NCBI RefSeq assembly: GCF_025947305.1
Contig: NZ_CP110009.1
Location: 1,711,001-1,775,000 of the forward strand
Direction of reading: 5' to 3'
Source: Flavobacterium sp. N3904
GTDB taxonomy: Bacteria; Bacteroidota; Bacteroidia; Flavobacteriales; Flavobacteriaceae
DNA: 64,000 nt
Each line of letters opens with the position of its first letter. Within the stretch, counting starts at the first letter, position 1. Below, piece after piece: positions 45,322 through 54,530 of this stretch. The position numbers and the translations under genes are program-made. The notes under the pieces were generated by a model that did not search any database, was not told the origin of the DNA, and saw nothing but the letters and a program-made list of their open reading frames with translations.

Positions 45322-47712
45322 ATGAAAAAAACAAAAAAAGGCCTACTGATTTTTCTTTTTTTAATACTTGGCTTAATTGGCATTTTTGTTATTTATGATT
45401 TATATCAAAAACCAAAATATGAGGGTAAATTACCTTTAAAAAATATTCAAAAAGAAACAACCGTTTATTTTGATGATTTTGGAGTGCCACATATTTATGC
45501 AACCAATCCAAAAGATGCAATGGTTGCTCTTGGATATGTGCATGCACAGGATCGATTATGGCAAATGGAATTATTAAGACGTATTGTTCCGGGCCGTCTC
45601 TCCGAAATATTTGGTTCAGTAGCTTTAAAAAACGATAAGTTTTTCGTCGGTTTAGGGATTGAAGAAGCTTCTCAGCAAGCAATCAAAAATTTAAATAAAA
45701 ATGGCCCTGCTTATCAATTGACGATGGCTTATTTGGACGGAATCAATCAATACATCGAGCAGGGAACAACGCCTGTAGAATTTCAATTATTAGGCGTAAA
45801 AAAACAAAAGTTCACCATTGACGATGTGTATAATATTTTTGGATATATGTCTTTCAGTTTTGCAATGGCTCAAAAAACAGATCCGTTATTGACAGATATT
45901 CGAAACAAATATGGTATGGATTATCTAAAAGATTTTGGAATAGACGGCTCTTTCAACACAACTCGGATTAGAATTGCAAAGCAAAAATCTCAAGAATATA
46001 CTGCAATCTCCAAATCAATTGCGTCACTTCTGGATCAATCTCCCGTAGCTCCTTTTGTTGGAAGTAACAGTTGGGTTATTGCTCCTCCAAAAACAAAAAA
46101 CAAGAAAGTAATCTTTGCCAATGATCCGCATATTAATTTTTCACAACCAGGTACTTGGTATGAAGCGCACATAAGTACACCGCAATTTGAATTGTACGGA
46201 TGTTACCTAGCAGGAACACCTTTTCCTTTATTGGGACACAATCGGGATTATGCATATGGTTTGACCATGTTTGAAAATGATGATGTTGATTTTTATCAAG
46301 AAGAAAATAATCCGAAAAACAGTAACCAATACATAACTGCAAAAGGTTTTCAGAATTATAGCATTAGAAAGAAAACAATAAAAGTAAAAGACACCTCTGA
46401 TGTAAATTTGACTATAAAAGTAAGTCAGCACGGCCCCGTTATGAATGATTTATTGACAGGCCTAAAGAGTGATAAACCAGTAGCAATGTCTTGGATTTAC
46501 ACCCAACAACCCATCAGCAGTATTGAGGCTATTTATGCGATTTCGCATTCCAGATCAATGACCGATTTTCAAAATGGAGTTGCGCTTATTGCTGCACCAG
46601 GACTGAATGTGATGTATGGTGATGCCAAAGGGAATGTGGGTTGGTGGGCAAGTGGAAAACTCTATAAACACAATCCAGATGTGAATACCAATTTTATACT
46701 CGACGGGACAAGCGGAAAAGAGGAAATTGCAACCTACTTGGATTTCTCCAAAAATCCATCGGGTGTTAATCCAGATTGGAATTATGTGTATTCAGCAAAC
46801 AATCAGCCTGAAGCAATAGATGGGTTTTTGTATCCAGGCTACTATCTTCCCGAAGACCGGGCAAAAAGAATCACACAATTGTTAGAAGAAAAATCAGATT
46901 GGGATAAGAAATCGGTAAGTAAAATGATAGTTGACAACACTTCTGCAATTGCTCCAATAGTAGTAAAAAGTTTGATTTCAAATCTGAATTTCAATTCGCT
47001 TTCCAAAACAGAAAAAGAAGCAATAACCATTTTGGAAGGATGGAATGGTTCAAACAACTTGAAAGATGTAGCACCAACGATTTACAATAAATGGATTTAT
47101 TTGTATCTAAAAAATACTTTTCAGGATGAGTTGGGTTCTGATGGGTTTAAGCAATTTTTAGGAACCCATATTATGAAACAGGTTGTTGCCAGACAAATCT
47201 TGAATGTAAATTCGCCTTGGTGGGATAATATCAAGACCAAAAATCAAAAAGAAACCAGGACTCAAATTATAGCGCAATCTTTCAAAGAAGCAATAAATGA
47301 TTTAGAAAAACAATTAGGAAAAAATCCAGCTGATTGGGAATGGAAAAAAGTTCATATTGTAGAATATGAACATCCAATTGGGAAAATTGCACTATTGCGA
47401 CCTTTTTTTAATGTTGGTCCTTTTGCGGTTCCTGGTTCGAACGAGGTGATTAACAATCAATATTTTGATTTTGTAGAGGATGGATTTTATAAAGTAAAAG
47501 GCGGTCCATCAAGCCGAAGAATAATTGACTTCTCCGATATTGAAAATAGTTTAGGAATTTTGCCAACCGGTCAATCTGGAAATCCATTTAGTACGCATTA
47601 TGACGATCAGGCAGAGTTGTACAATGCGGGGAAATTCAGAAAAATGAAAATGAACAAAGAAGAAATCATTAGAACATCAACAAAATTGATTTTTTATCCT
47701 AAAAAGAAGTAA
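45322..47712 (+). CDS. Penicillin acylase family Ntn-hydrolase
   Basis: A 796-residue protein with an N-terminal membrane anchor (residues about 5-27) and the penicillin-amidase order of alpha chain, linker and beta chain. Autoproteolysis is expected before Ser248 in FVGSNSW, the N-terminal nucleophile; downstream NDPH and GTPFPLLGHNRDYAYGLT match the family. It is placed in the periplasm. Substrates in the family range from beta-lactams to acyl-homoserine lactones and lipopeptides, so the name does not fix the role. Confidence 0.9.
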   Translation: MKKTKKGLLIFLFLILGLIGIFVIYDLYQKPKYEGKLPLKNIQKETTVYFDDFGVPHIYATNPKDAMVALGYVHAQDRLWQMELLRRIVPGRLSEIFGSVALKNDKFFVGLGIEEASQQAIKNLNKNGPAYQLTMAYLDGINQYIEQGTTPVEFQLLGVKKQKFTIDDVYNIFGYMSFSFAMAQKTDPLLTDIRNKYGMDYLKDFGIDGSFNTTRIRIAKQKSQEYTAISKSIASLLDQSPVAPFVGSNSWVIAPPKTKNKKVIFANDPHINFSQPGTWYEAHISTPQFELYGCYLAGTPFPLLGHNRDYAYGLTMFENDDVDFYQEENNPKNSNQYITAKGFQNYSIRKKTIKVKDTSDVNLTIKVSQHGPVMNDLLTGLKSDKPVAMSWIYTQQPISSIEAIYAISHSRSMTDFQNGVALIAAPGLNVMYGDAKGNVGWWASGKLYKHNPDVNTNFILDGTSGKEEIATYLDFSKNPSGVNPDWNYVYSANNQPEAIDGFLYPGYYLPEDRAKRITQLLEEKSDWDKKSVSKMIVDNTSAIAPIVVKSLISNLNFNSLSKTEKEAITILEGWNGSNNLKDVAPTIYNKWIYLYLKNTFQDELGSDGFKQFLGTHIMKQVVARQILNVNSPWWDNIKTKNQKETRTQIIAQSFKEAINDLEKQLGKNPADWEWKKVHIVEYEHPIGKIALLRPFFNVGPFAVPGSNEVINNQYFDFVEDGFYKVKGGPSSRRIIDFSDIENSLGILPTGQSGNPFSTHYDDQAELYNAGKFRKMKMNKEEIIRTSTKLIFYPKKK

Positions 47713-47714
47713 TA

Positions 47715-48161
47715 TTAATCCCAGATGTATTTCCAAGAACCATCTTTTTGTTTTTTCCAAACGGTATGAAAAATGCCTTTGTAAATTTGTTCTTTTCCGG
47801 AAGCATCTGTAAATGTCCAAACGTATTTCCCATAGCTCGAAGCCATATCACCAGCATCAGAAACGGTTACGGCATCAGGAGACCAAGTAACAGTTGGATT
47901 TTTAATCTTTTGATTTAAATAATAATTTTTAATATTGGCTTTTCCAATGATTAAAGTATCGTGTTCTCTTTTTATTACGGCATTAGAATCGGCAAATTGA
48001 TAAAAGCCTTCGGCAGGTCCCTTTTCGGCAACTAACTTTTCAAAATCTTTTTCAGTTTTGACAATCTCTAACTTTGCATATGTTAGGTTTTTAGTTTCAG
48101 ACTTTGGTGAGCAACTATTCAAAATGAGGAGAATAAAGCAGAGTTTGATTATTTTTTTCAT
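47715..48161 (-). CDS. Lipoprotein with NTF2-like (DUF4440) domain
   Basis: A 148-residue lipoprotein: signal MKKIIKLCFILLILNSC with lipidation at Cys17. The mature part has the NTF2-like layout (FEKLVAEKGPAEGFYQF, IIGKANIKNYYL, YGKYVWTFTD, GIFHTVWKKQKDGSWKYIWD). Likely binds a small ligand. It converges on the acylase gene with two bases between the stops and is ten bases after the DUF486 gene. Confidence 0.82.
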   Translation of the reverse strand: MKKIIKLCFILLILNSCSPKSETKNLTYAKLEIVKTEKDFEKLVAEKGPAEGFYQFADSNAVIKREHDTLIIGKANIKNYYLNQKIKNPTVTWSPDAVTVSDAGDMASSYGKYVWTFTDASGKEQIYKGIFHTVWKKQKDGSWKYIWD

Positions 48162-48170
48162 GAGTTGAAA

Positions 48171-48539
48171 TTATTTTTTAAATATAAAATATACCGCCAA
48201 AATCAAACATAAAAAACCAGCAAGATGATTCCATCGTAAGGTTTCGTTTTTAAAAAACAGTAAAGAGAACAATACAAAAATGACTAAAGTAATCACCTCT
48301 TGAATTACCTTGAGCTGCATCAAAGAAAAAGGACCTCCATTGCCTTCATAACCAATTCTGTTGGCGGGAACCTGAAAGCAATATTCGAACAAAGCCAAAC
48401 CCCAACTTATTAGAACAATGGTAATCAAACCTGCATTCTCAAACCATTTTAACTCTTTGAATTTAAGGTGTCCGTACCAAGCCAATGTCATAAACACATT
48501 TGATAGTATTAATAAACCAATTGTGGCGTATGCTTTCAT
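48171..48539 (-). CDS. DMT-family (DUF486) small membrane protein
   Basis: A 122-residue protein with four hydrophobic spans and the DUF486 pattern SNVFMTLAWYGHLKF and ALFEYCFQVPANRIGY. The family lies near small multidrug-resistance-like transporters; substrate unknown. Transcribed with the lipoprotein gene after it. Confidence 0.87.
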   Translation of the reverse strand: MKAYATIGLLILSNVFMTLAWYGHLKFKELKWFENAGLITIVLISWGLALFEYCFQVPANRIGYEGNGGPFSLMQLKVIQEVITLVIFVLFSLLFFKNETLRWNHLAGFLCLILAVYFIFKK

Positions 48540-48572
48540 ATTATTTTATTCTAAAGGAAATTTGGAGTTGTT

Positions 48573-50081
48573 TTATTTTTTAAACATTTTAGACAAAATA
48601 CCAAAAGCACCTCTAATAAAAGTAGCGCTGGTTACTACTTTCAAAACCGATTTTGTAACCACACTTGCTGTACTGGGTTCGGCACTTTCTTTCTTGTTTT
48701 CTTGTTCTGTGACTGCTTGTTCTTGTGCTGATTCAATTTTTTTGGTCAGCATCTCATAAGCGCTTTCGCGATCGAGAACTTCACTGTATTTTTTAACCAA
48801 CTTTGATTTAGCATTAATTTCTTGAATTTCTGCATCGGTCAAAACATCCATTCGGCTCATGGGAGCACGCATCATGGTGGCCACAAGAGGGGTCGGAATT
48901 CCTTTTTCGTTCAAAGCCGTTACAAAAGCCTCTCCAATTCCTAAACTGGTTAAAACTTCGTCTGTTTTGTAATATGCGGAGGTCGGATAATTATCTGCAG
49001 ATTGTTTGATTGCTTGTCTGTCGTTGGCTGTAAATGCCCTCAAGGCGTGTTGTATCTTCAATCCGAGTTGTGCCAGAACACCACTTGGTATATCCATTGG
49101 GTTTTGAGTTACAAAATAAACGCCAATTCCTTTGGAACGAATCAATTTTACTATGGTTTCAATTTGCTCTAATAATGCCTTGCTGGCTTCATTAAAAATC
49201 AGATGTGCTTCGTCTATAAAAATAACCAATTCCGGTTGATCTGCATCTCCTTTTTCGGGCATTTGTTGGTATATTTCGGCTAATAAACTCAACATAAAAG
49301 TCGAAAATAATTTAGGTTTGTCTTGAATGTCGGTTAGCCGAATAATATTAATATATCCTTTTCCGTTTTCATCCAGACGCATTAAATCATCAATTTCAAA
49401 TGACATTTCGCCAAAAAACAAATCAGCTCCTTGTTGCTCTAGCTCAATTATTTTTCTTAAAATAGTTCCCGTAGTCGAGGTCGATATTTTGCCATAACTT
49501 TCTTCAATTTCATCTTTTCCTTCGTCGGTAATATAATTAATAACCTTTTTAATGTCTTTTAAATCCAACAATGGCATTTTTTTATCATCGCAAAATTTAA
49601 AAATAACCGAAACTACGCCAGCTTGTGTGTCATTCAGATCTAATATTCTGGAAAACAAAACAGGTCCAAACTCTGAAACGGTAGATCGAAGTCGCACGCC
49701 ATCTTGTTTTGAAAGTGACATTAATTCTACAGGAAAACTGGAAACAGAATAGGGAATATTCAGCTTTGCATGACGTTCTTTTATAAAATCTTTTTCTTCG
49801 CCTTCTTTGGCAACACCACTAAAATCACCTTTTATATCCATCATTAAAACAGGAATTCCAAACGATGAAAGCTGTTCGGATAATACTTGAATGGTTTTTG
49901 TTTTTCCTGTTCCGGTAGCACCGGCAATTAGTCCATGACGGTTGAGTGTTTTTAATGGAATTTTGACGGGTGTATTGGATAAAGTTTCGCCGTCTAAAAT
50001 TGCTCCGCCTAATGTTATACTTTCGCCTTTGGACAAATATCCGCTATTTATATACTCTGAAAAATCTTCTTTTTTACTCAT
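48573..50081 (-). CDS. HerA-like helicase/ATPase (DUF853 family)
   Basis: A 502-residue ATPase with Walker A GATGTGKTKTIQ, Walker B LVIFIDEAHLIF and the conserved RSKGIGVYFVTQNP region of FtsK/HerA-type motors. The N-terminal LGGAILDGETLSNTPVKIPLKTLNRHG is typical of the DUF853 set (E. coli YjgR). A hydrophobic C-terminal end (TFIRGAFGILSKMF) follows a low-complexity acidic linker. DNA processing is possible but no nuclease partner (NurA) is adjacent. Confidence 0.9.
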   Translation of the reverse strand: MSKKEDFSEYINSGYLSKGESITLGGAILDGETLSNTPVKIPLKTLNRHGLIAGATGTGKTKTIQVLSEQLSSFGIPVLMMDIKGDFSGVAKEGEEKDFIKERHAKLNIPYSVSSFPVELMSLSKQDGVRLRSTVSEFGPVLFSRILDLNDTQAGVVSVIFKFCDDKKMPLLDLKDIKKVINYITDEGKDEIEESYGKISTSTTGTILRKIIELEQQGADLFFGEMSFEIDDLMRLDENGKGYINIIRLTDIQDKPKLFSTFMLSLLAEIYQQMPEKGDADQPELVIFIDEAHLIFNEASKALLEQIETIVKLIRSKGIGVYFVTQNPMDIPSGVLAQLGLKIQHALRAFTANDRQAIKQSADNYPTSAYYKTDEVLTSLGIGEAFVTALNEKGIPTPLVATMMRAPMSRMDVLTDAEIQEINAKSKLVKKYSEVLDRESAYEMLTKKIESAQEQAVTEQENKKESAEPSTASVVTKSVLKVVTSATFIRGAFGILSKMFKK

Positions 50082-50444
50082 GGTAAGTGGATGTTAAAAT
50101 CAATTGCAAGTTATTGATTTTTTTTCAAAACCTATAATTAAGGATTTACTGTAAAAAATATTCTTAAATCACGCGTTATTCTGTAATTTGTTTTTTTTCT
50201 ATTTTTCCTGTTTTTTTGAATAAAAATATTCAGAACACTTAAAAATACTTTTTTTTTGAAACAATTTTATCGAATAATTGAATAAAATGATCAATTATCC
50301 TTAAAAAACGTAATAGTGTGTTGTTAAGAATAAAATAATTTGTAAGATTAGTTAAAAAAAAGTTTTTTTATTTCAACTAAAAATTTAAATTTGCTCCTAT
50401 ACAAGTTTATTATAACTAAAAATAAATATTTAAAATTAAGAAAA
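50082..50444. other. AT-rich gap between herA-like gene and exbB
   Basis: 363 bp, very AT-rich. A TAAATTTG at 50386-50393 is a plausible -7 element for exbB, but no TTG is placed at -33. I see no gene or repeat. Confidence 0.5.
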
Positions 50445-51269
50445 ATGGCAAACGTTAAAGTTAAAAAAGAAAGCACTTCAAACGGTGGAGGAATGGTTTC
50501 AGGGATTATTATTGCAGCATGTATTTTTGTAGGTTGGTTAATCTGGTCACAAGTAATGGGGGATCCTTCGAATTTTGAAGGATTGGATCCAGAAAAAGGA
50601 CATCCAATTAATGTGTTAGGTCAAGTTTATAAAGGAGGATTTATAGTACCAGTTTTATTAGGTATGTTATTGATGGTTTTTGTTTTTTCTATCGAAAGAT
50701 TTTTTGTTATTGCGAAAGCTGCTGGAAAAGGGAATTTAGATAAATTTATGAAAACAGTTCAGACTAGCATCAAAACTGGTGATATCGATGGAGCAATTGC
50801 TACATGTGACAAACAACAAGGTTCTGTTGCAAATGCAATTAAATCTGCATTAGTTAAATATCAAGAGGTTAAAAAAGAAGGATTCAACAGTGAAGAAGCT
50901 GCTGAAACAATACACAAGGAAATTGAAGAAATTACTTCTCTTGAAATGCCAATGTTAGAAAAAAACATGACTATTATTTCTTCTTTAGTTTCTTTAGGAA
51001 CACTAGGAGGATTATTAGGAACAGTATCTGGGATGATTAAAGCGTTTGGTGCTTTGGCTTCTTCTGGAACTCCAGATCAAGCTGCACTTGCAGTTGGTAT
51101 CTCAGAAGCTTTGATTAACACAGCTACAGGTATCTCCACATCTATTACAGCGATTGTTGCTTACAATTTCTTTACTTCAAAAATTGATGATTTGACTTAC
51201 TCTATTGATGAGGCTGGAACTACAATTGTAAATACTTACAGACATTTCAGAGGTAGTTTAAAACAATAA
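50445..51269 (+). CDS. exbB: MotA/TolQ/ExbB proton channel protein
   Basis: A 274-residue membrane protein from ATG 50445 (the frame extends to a TTG at 50391, within the probable promoter). Spans are at about residues 20-38, 65-85, 180-205 and 225-250; the conserved LEKNMTIISSLVSLGTLGGLLGTVSGMIKAF and ISEALINTATGI define the family. It forms the proton channel of the TonB energising complex with the next three products. First gene of the operon 50445-56204. Confidence 0.9.
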   Translation: MANVKVKKESTSNGGGMVSGIIIAACIFVGWLIWSQVMGDPSNFEGLDPEKGHPINVLGQVYKGGFIVPVLLGMLLMVFVFSIERFFVIAKAAGKGNLDKFMKTVQTSIKTGDIDGAIATCDKQQGSVANAIKSALVKYQEVKKEGFNSEEAAETIHKEIEEITSLEMPMLEKNMTIISSLVSLGTLGGLLGTVSGMIKAFGALASSGTPDQAALAVGISEALINTATGISTSITAIVAYNFFTSKIDDLTYSIDEAGTTIVNTYRHFRGSLKQ

Positions 51270-51310
51270 TTAATTTTTGATAAATTTTATCAAAATAATA
51301 GACATAAATA

Positions 51311-51934
51311 ATGGCTAAAATAAAAATGAAAAAAAAATCCACATCTACCGATATGACGGCGATGTGTGATGTTGCGTTTCTTTTGCTTACGTTCTTTATT
51401 TTGACTGCCACTGCTAAAACACCTGAAGTATTACCAGTTGATACTCCACAGTCTACTGTGGATACAAAATTACCTGCTGATAATTTGTCAACTTTGACAA
51501 TTGGTAAGGCCAATGGGAAAACTGCTGTGTTCTTTGATTTAAAAGGAAGAGATGTTCGTAAAAAAGCGCTTGAATTGATGGGCCAAAAATACAATATCGC
51601 TTTTTCTGAAGCAGATGCTGAAAAATTTGCGTTAATGGAAAGTTTTGGTGTGCCAATTTCAAATTTGAAACAAATTTTGGATATGAAGGCAGCAGACAGA
51701 ACTAAAGCGGGACAGCCTGGTATCCCTAAAGATTCATTAGACAACCAATTGAAAGATTGGGTTTTATATTCTCGTAAAGCAAATATAGAAATTAACAACA
51801 AGGAATTGCAGTTTGCAATAAAAGGAGATGCCAAGGAGCAATATCCAGCAATCAAACAAGTAATGGATATTTTGCAAGATCAAAAAATCAATAGCTTTAA
51901 TTTGGTTACGGGTTTAAGAGGAAAGAATTTTTAA
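51311..51934 (+). CDS. exbD: ExbD/TolR family protein 1
   Basis: A 207-residue single-span protein. The charged N-terminus MAKIKMKKKSTSTDMTAMCD is followed by the span VAFLLLTFFILTATA with the conserved Asp (MCDVAFL) needed for proton use. The periplasmic part is longer than E. coli ExbD (141) and has an extra helical region. Two ExbD genes in a row are typical of Bacteroidota. Confidence 0.9.
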   Translation: MAKIKMKKKSTSTDMTAMCDVAFLLLTFFILTATAKTPEVLPVDTPQSTVDTKLPADNLSTLTIGKANGKTAVFFDLKGRDVRKKALELMGQKYNIAFSEADAEKFALMESFGVPISNLKQILDMKAADRTKAGQPGIPKDSLDNQLKDWVLYSRKANIEINNKELQFAIKGDAKEQYPAIKQVMDILQDQKINSFNLVTGLRGKNF

Positions 51935-51953
51935 TTAAAAAAGATACACTAAA

Positions 51954-52523
51954 ATGGCTGAATTAAATACCGGCGACGGTGGAGGCGGAAAAGGTGGCAA
52001 AGTAAGAAGTAAAAAACAAAACTCAAAGGTAGATTTAACTGCCATGGTGGATTTGGCTTTCTTACTAATCACATTCTTTATGCTTACCACTACGTTGTCT
52101 AAACCTCAATCCATGGATTTGACGTTGCCAGATAAAGAAAAAGATAATACTCCTCAGAGTAATATTAAAGTAGATGAAAATCGCACGATGACTTTATTGC
52201 TTGGAGAAAACGGAAAATTGGTACGTTATGTAGGAATGTTGGATAAACCTCTAGCGGCTCCAAAAGATTTTACGTATGGTAAAGATGGGATTCGCAAAGA
52301 ATTAATTGACAGAATGGGAAAAGTAATCGCATATTCAACTGCTAAAGGGAAACCAAAAGACGGGATGATTGTAATTATCAAACCTAGTAAAAAATCGACC
52401 TATCGTAATTTGGTTGACGTTTTGGATGAAATGGCGATTGTTGGCGTAAATGCTACAGGATCTTATGCTATTGTACCTGAGTTTTCACCGGAAGAACAAA
52501 AATTGTTAGAAGCCAAAAAATAA
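51954..52523 (+). CDS. exbD: ExbD/TolR family protein 2
   Basis: A 189-residue second ExbD with a glycine/lysine-rich N-terminus (GDGGGGKGGKVRSKKQ), the span MVDLAFLLITFFMLTTTL with the conserved Asp, and a periplasmic part ending in PSKKSTYRNLVDVLDEMAIV. Nineteen bp after the first exbD. Probably forms a hetero-pair with it around ExbB. Confidence 0.9.
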   Translation: MAELNTGDGGGGKGGKVRSKKQNSKVDLTAMVDLAFLLITFFMLTTTLSKPQSMDLTLPDKEKDNTPQSNIKVDENRTMTLLLGENGKLVRYVGMLDKPLAAPKDFTYGKDGIRKELIDRMGKVIAYSTAKGKPKDGMIVIIKPSKKSTYRNLVDVLDEMAIVGVNATGSYAIVPEFSPEEQKLLEAKK

Positions 52524-52554
52524 TTTTTTGCTAATAACCTAATAATTATAAAAA

Positions 52555-53352
52555 ATGAAATTAGATTTAATAAAAAATCAATGGATTGAGATCGTTTTCG
52601 AAGGTCGTAATAAGCTTTATGGAGCTTACGAACTAAGAAAATCGAATCGTAAGACTTCTATGAGAGCGCTTATCATTGGTAGTATTCTTTTTAGCCTTGC
52701 CGTTAGTGCTCCGCTTATTGCGAGTTACTTGCCAAAAGGGGGTGAAGAAGTTGATACCGATATCAAGATTACTGCTGTAAAATTGGCACCTAAGAAGAAA
52801 GTAGAAGATGTAAAAGATCTTGCGCCTCCACCTCCACCTCCACCAAAACAAGATCAGGTTAAATTTGTTAAGCCTGTTGTTGCAAAAGCTGAGGATGTTA
52901 CTGAAGATCCACCAAAAATGGATGATATCAAAGACAAAAAAACTGGGGCTGAAACAATCAAAGGGGATCCAGACGCACCACTTACTGTTGAAGAAGTTGG
53001 TAATGGACCAGTTGTAGAAGTTATTGAAGAAGACACAAGTGTTCACTCATTAGCTGGAATTGAACAAAAACCTGAGTTTCCAGGTGGTATTGAGAAATTT
53101 TACGCATTTGTGGGTAAAAATTATACTCCACCAGAAGAAGAAGGTCTTAAAGGAAAAGTATATGTAACTTTCGTAGTTGAAAAAGATGGATCTTTAACTG
53201 ATATCAAAGTAATACGAGATATTGGTTATGGAACTGGAAAAGAAGCTATCAGAGTTTTAAATAAATGTCCGAAATGGCTTCCTGGAGAACAAAATGGTAA
53301 AAAAGTAAGGGTGTTATACTCTCTTCCAATTACTATTCAATCTGCAGAGTAA
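52555..53352 (+). CDS. tonB: Energy transducer TonB
   Basis: A 265-residue TonB: one span (about residues 40-58), a proline run PPPPPPP near residue 92, a Lys/Asp/Pro-rich linker and a C-terminal domain (QKPEFPGGIEKFYAFVGKNY... VRVLYSLPITI). It transmits proton-motive energy to outer-membrane receptors. The C-terminal domain closely resembles the stand-alone protein at 57267. Its stop overlaps the next start (TAATG). Confidence 0.93.
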   Translation: MKLDLIKNQWIEIVFEGRNKLYGAYELRKSNRKTSMRALIIGSILFSLAVSAPLIASYLPKGGEEVDTDIKITAVKLAPKKKVEDVKDLAPPPPPPPKQDQVKFVKPVVAKAEDVTEDPPKMDDIKDKKTGAETIKGDPDAPLTVEEVGNGPVVEVIEEDTSVHSLAGIEQKPEFPGGIEKFYAFVGKNYTPPEEEGLKGKVYVTFVVEKDGSLTDIKVIRDIGYGTGKEAIRVLNKCPKWLPGEQNGKKVRVLYSLPITIQSAE

Positions 53353-53585
53353 TGTTGAATAATTTATTTAATAATATCAAGAAGAAATCGCTTATTGAGC
53401 GATTTCTTCTCATTATAACCATTTTGGTTTTCCTGAGTTATTTTTTTATGGGGCTCATGGTTATCTTTTGGTCAAAATTTCCTTTTGATATAACTATGAA
53501 TTATAGAATTGCATTAGGAACAGTTTTGATCGTTTATTCTATTATTCGTTTTTTTCGATTTTATAATGCTAATACAAATAAATGA
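53352..53585 (+). CDS. Small two-span membrane protein of the TonB operon
   Basis: A 77-residue protein with hydrophobic spans at about residues 18-40 and 50-68 and basic ends. Start ATG overlaps the tonB stop and it ends seven bp before the binding-protein gene, so it is an embedded operon member. No family recognised. Confidence 0.7.
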   Translation: MLNNLFNNIKKKSLIERFLLIITILVFLSYFFMGLMVIFWSKFPFDITMNYRIALGTVLIVYSIIRFFRFYNANTNK

Positions 53586-53591
53586 ATAATT

Positions 53592-54515
53592 ATGTCTGGA
53601 AATAAAAAATATGTAGTTTTAATTTTTATGTGCCTTTTATTTGCTTATTGCAATCAAAAAGGGGAAGAGTCAAAAAATGAAGAAACTATTTTAAAAGGGA
53701 CAGCTACAATTTTTGTAGACGAAACGATAACTCCAATTGTAGAAGATGAAGTAATGGTTTTTGAAAGTAAGTATGATGCAAAATTCACCTTAGTTTCAAA
53801 ATCAGAATCCGAAATTCTAAATTCATTATTTGATAAAGAAGCTAAAATCGCGGTTTTAGCCCGTAATTTATCTAAAAAAGAGTTAAATATTTTCGAACAA
53901 AGAAAAATACTTCCTAAAATAACTAAATTTGCGACAGACGCAATTGCATTGGTGGCAAATAAAAACAGCAATGACACGTTGATAGCTTTGAAAGATGTTG
54001 TCGGATTTATGAAAGGAGAAAGAACTTCAAAAATCAAAGGTCTTGTATTTGACAATCCAAATTCTAGTACTGTAAGATATATTAACACTTTGGCAGGATT
54101 GAATCAAATTCCAGAAAATGATGTTTACTCTTTTAAAACGAATAACGAGGTTTTAAAATATGTTTCCGAGAATGATGGTATGGTTGGAATTGTTGGTGTA
54201 AATTGGTTGTCTCAGCCTAACCCATCAATGGAAAAAGTAATTTCTAATATCAATGTTTTAAATGTTAAAGGAATTGGCGGAAAAGATTTTTATTCGCCTT
54301 CTCAAAATAATTTGGCAGAAGGAACGTATCCTTTGGTACGAGATTTGTATATTATAAATTGTCAAGGAACTTCTGGTTTAGGAATGGGATTTGCTTCTTT
54401 TGTAGCGGGGGATATTGGTCAAAGAATCGTTTTAAAATCAGGATTGCTTCCTGTAGTGATTCCAGCCAGAAAATTAAATATAGTAAGAGAAAAAGAAAAT
54501 AAAGAAGAAAAATAA
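53592..54515 (+). CDS. PstS-like substrate-binding lipoprotein in the TonB operon
   Basis: A 307-residue lipoprotein: signal MSGNKKYVVLIFMCLLFAYC with Cys20 lipidated. The rest has the type 2 periplasmic-binding-protein layout of phosphate-binding PstS proteins (TKFATDAIALVANKNS, then FDNPNSSTVRYINTL, and a C-terminal GDIGQRIVLKSGLLPV). No ABC permease or ATPase is nearby, so it may act with the TonB machinery instead. The ligand is not known; phosphate is a guess from family. Confidence 0.78.
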   Translation: MSGNKKYVVLIFMCLLFAYCNQKGEESKNEETILKGTATIFVDETITPIVEDEVMVFESKYDAKFTLVSKSESEILNSLFDKEAKIAVLARNLSKKELNIFEQRKILPKITKFATDAIALVANKNSNDTLIALKDVVGFMKGERTSKIKGLVFDNPNSSTVRYINTLAGLNQIPENDVYSFKTNNEVLKYVSENDGMVGIVGVNWLSQPNPSMEKVISNINVLNVKGIGGKDFYSPSQNNLAEGTYPLVRDLYIINCQGTSGLGMGFASFVAGDIGQRIVLKSGLLPVVIPARKLNIVREKENKEEK

Positions 54516-54530
54516 ATTAATTTAAACAAG

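Noticed and set aside
48573..50081. HerA-like ATPase as part of an anti-phage system
   Set aside because: No NurA, Sir2 or other effector gene is adjacent; the neighbours are ordinary membrane and metabolic genes, and the sequence fits the housekeeping DUF853 set.
51247..51855. 202-codon open frame on the minus strand over exbD
   Set aside because: Antisense to a clear ExbD gene within a tight operon; no recognisable domain and composition typical of a shadow frame.
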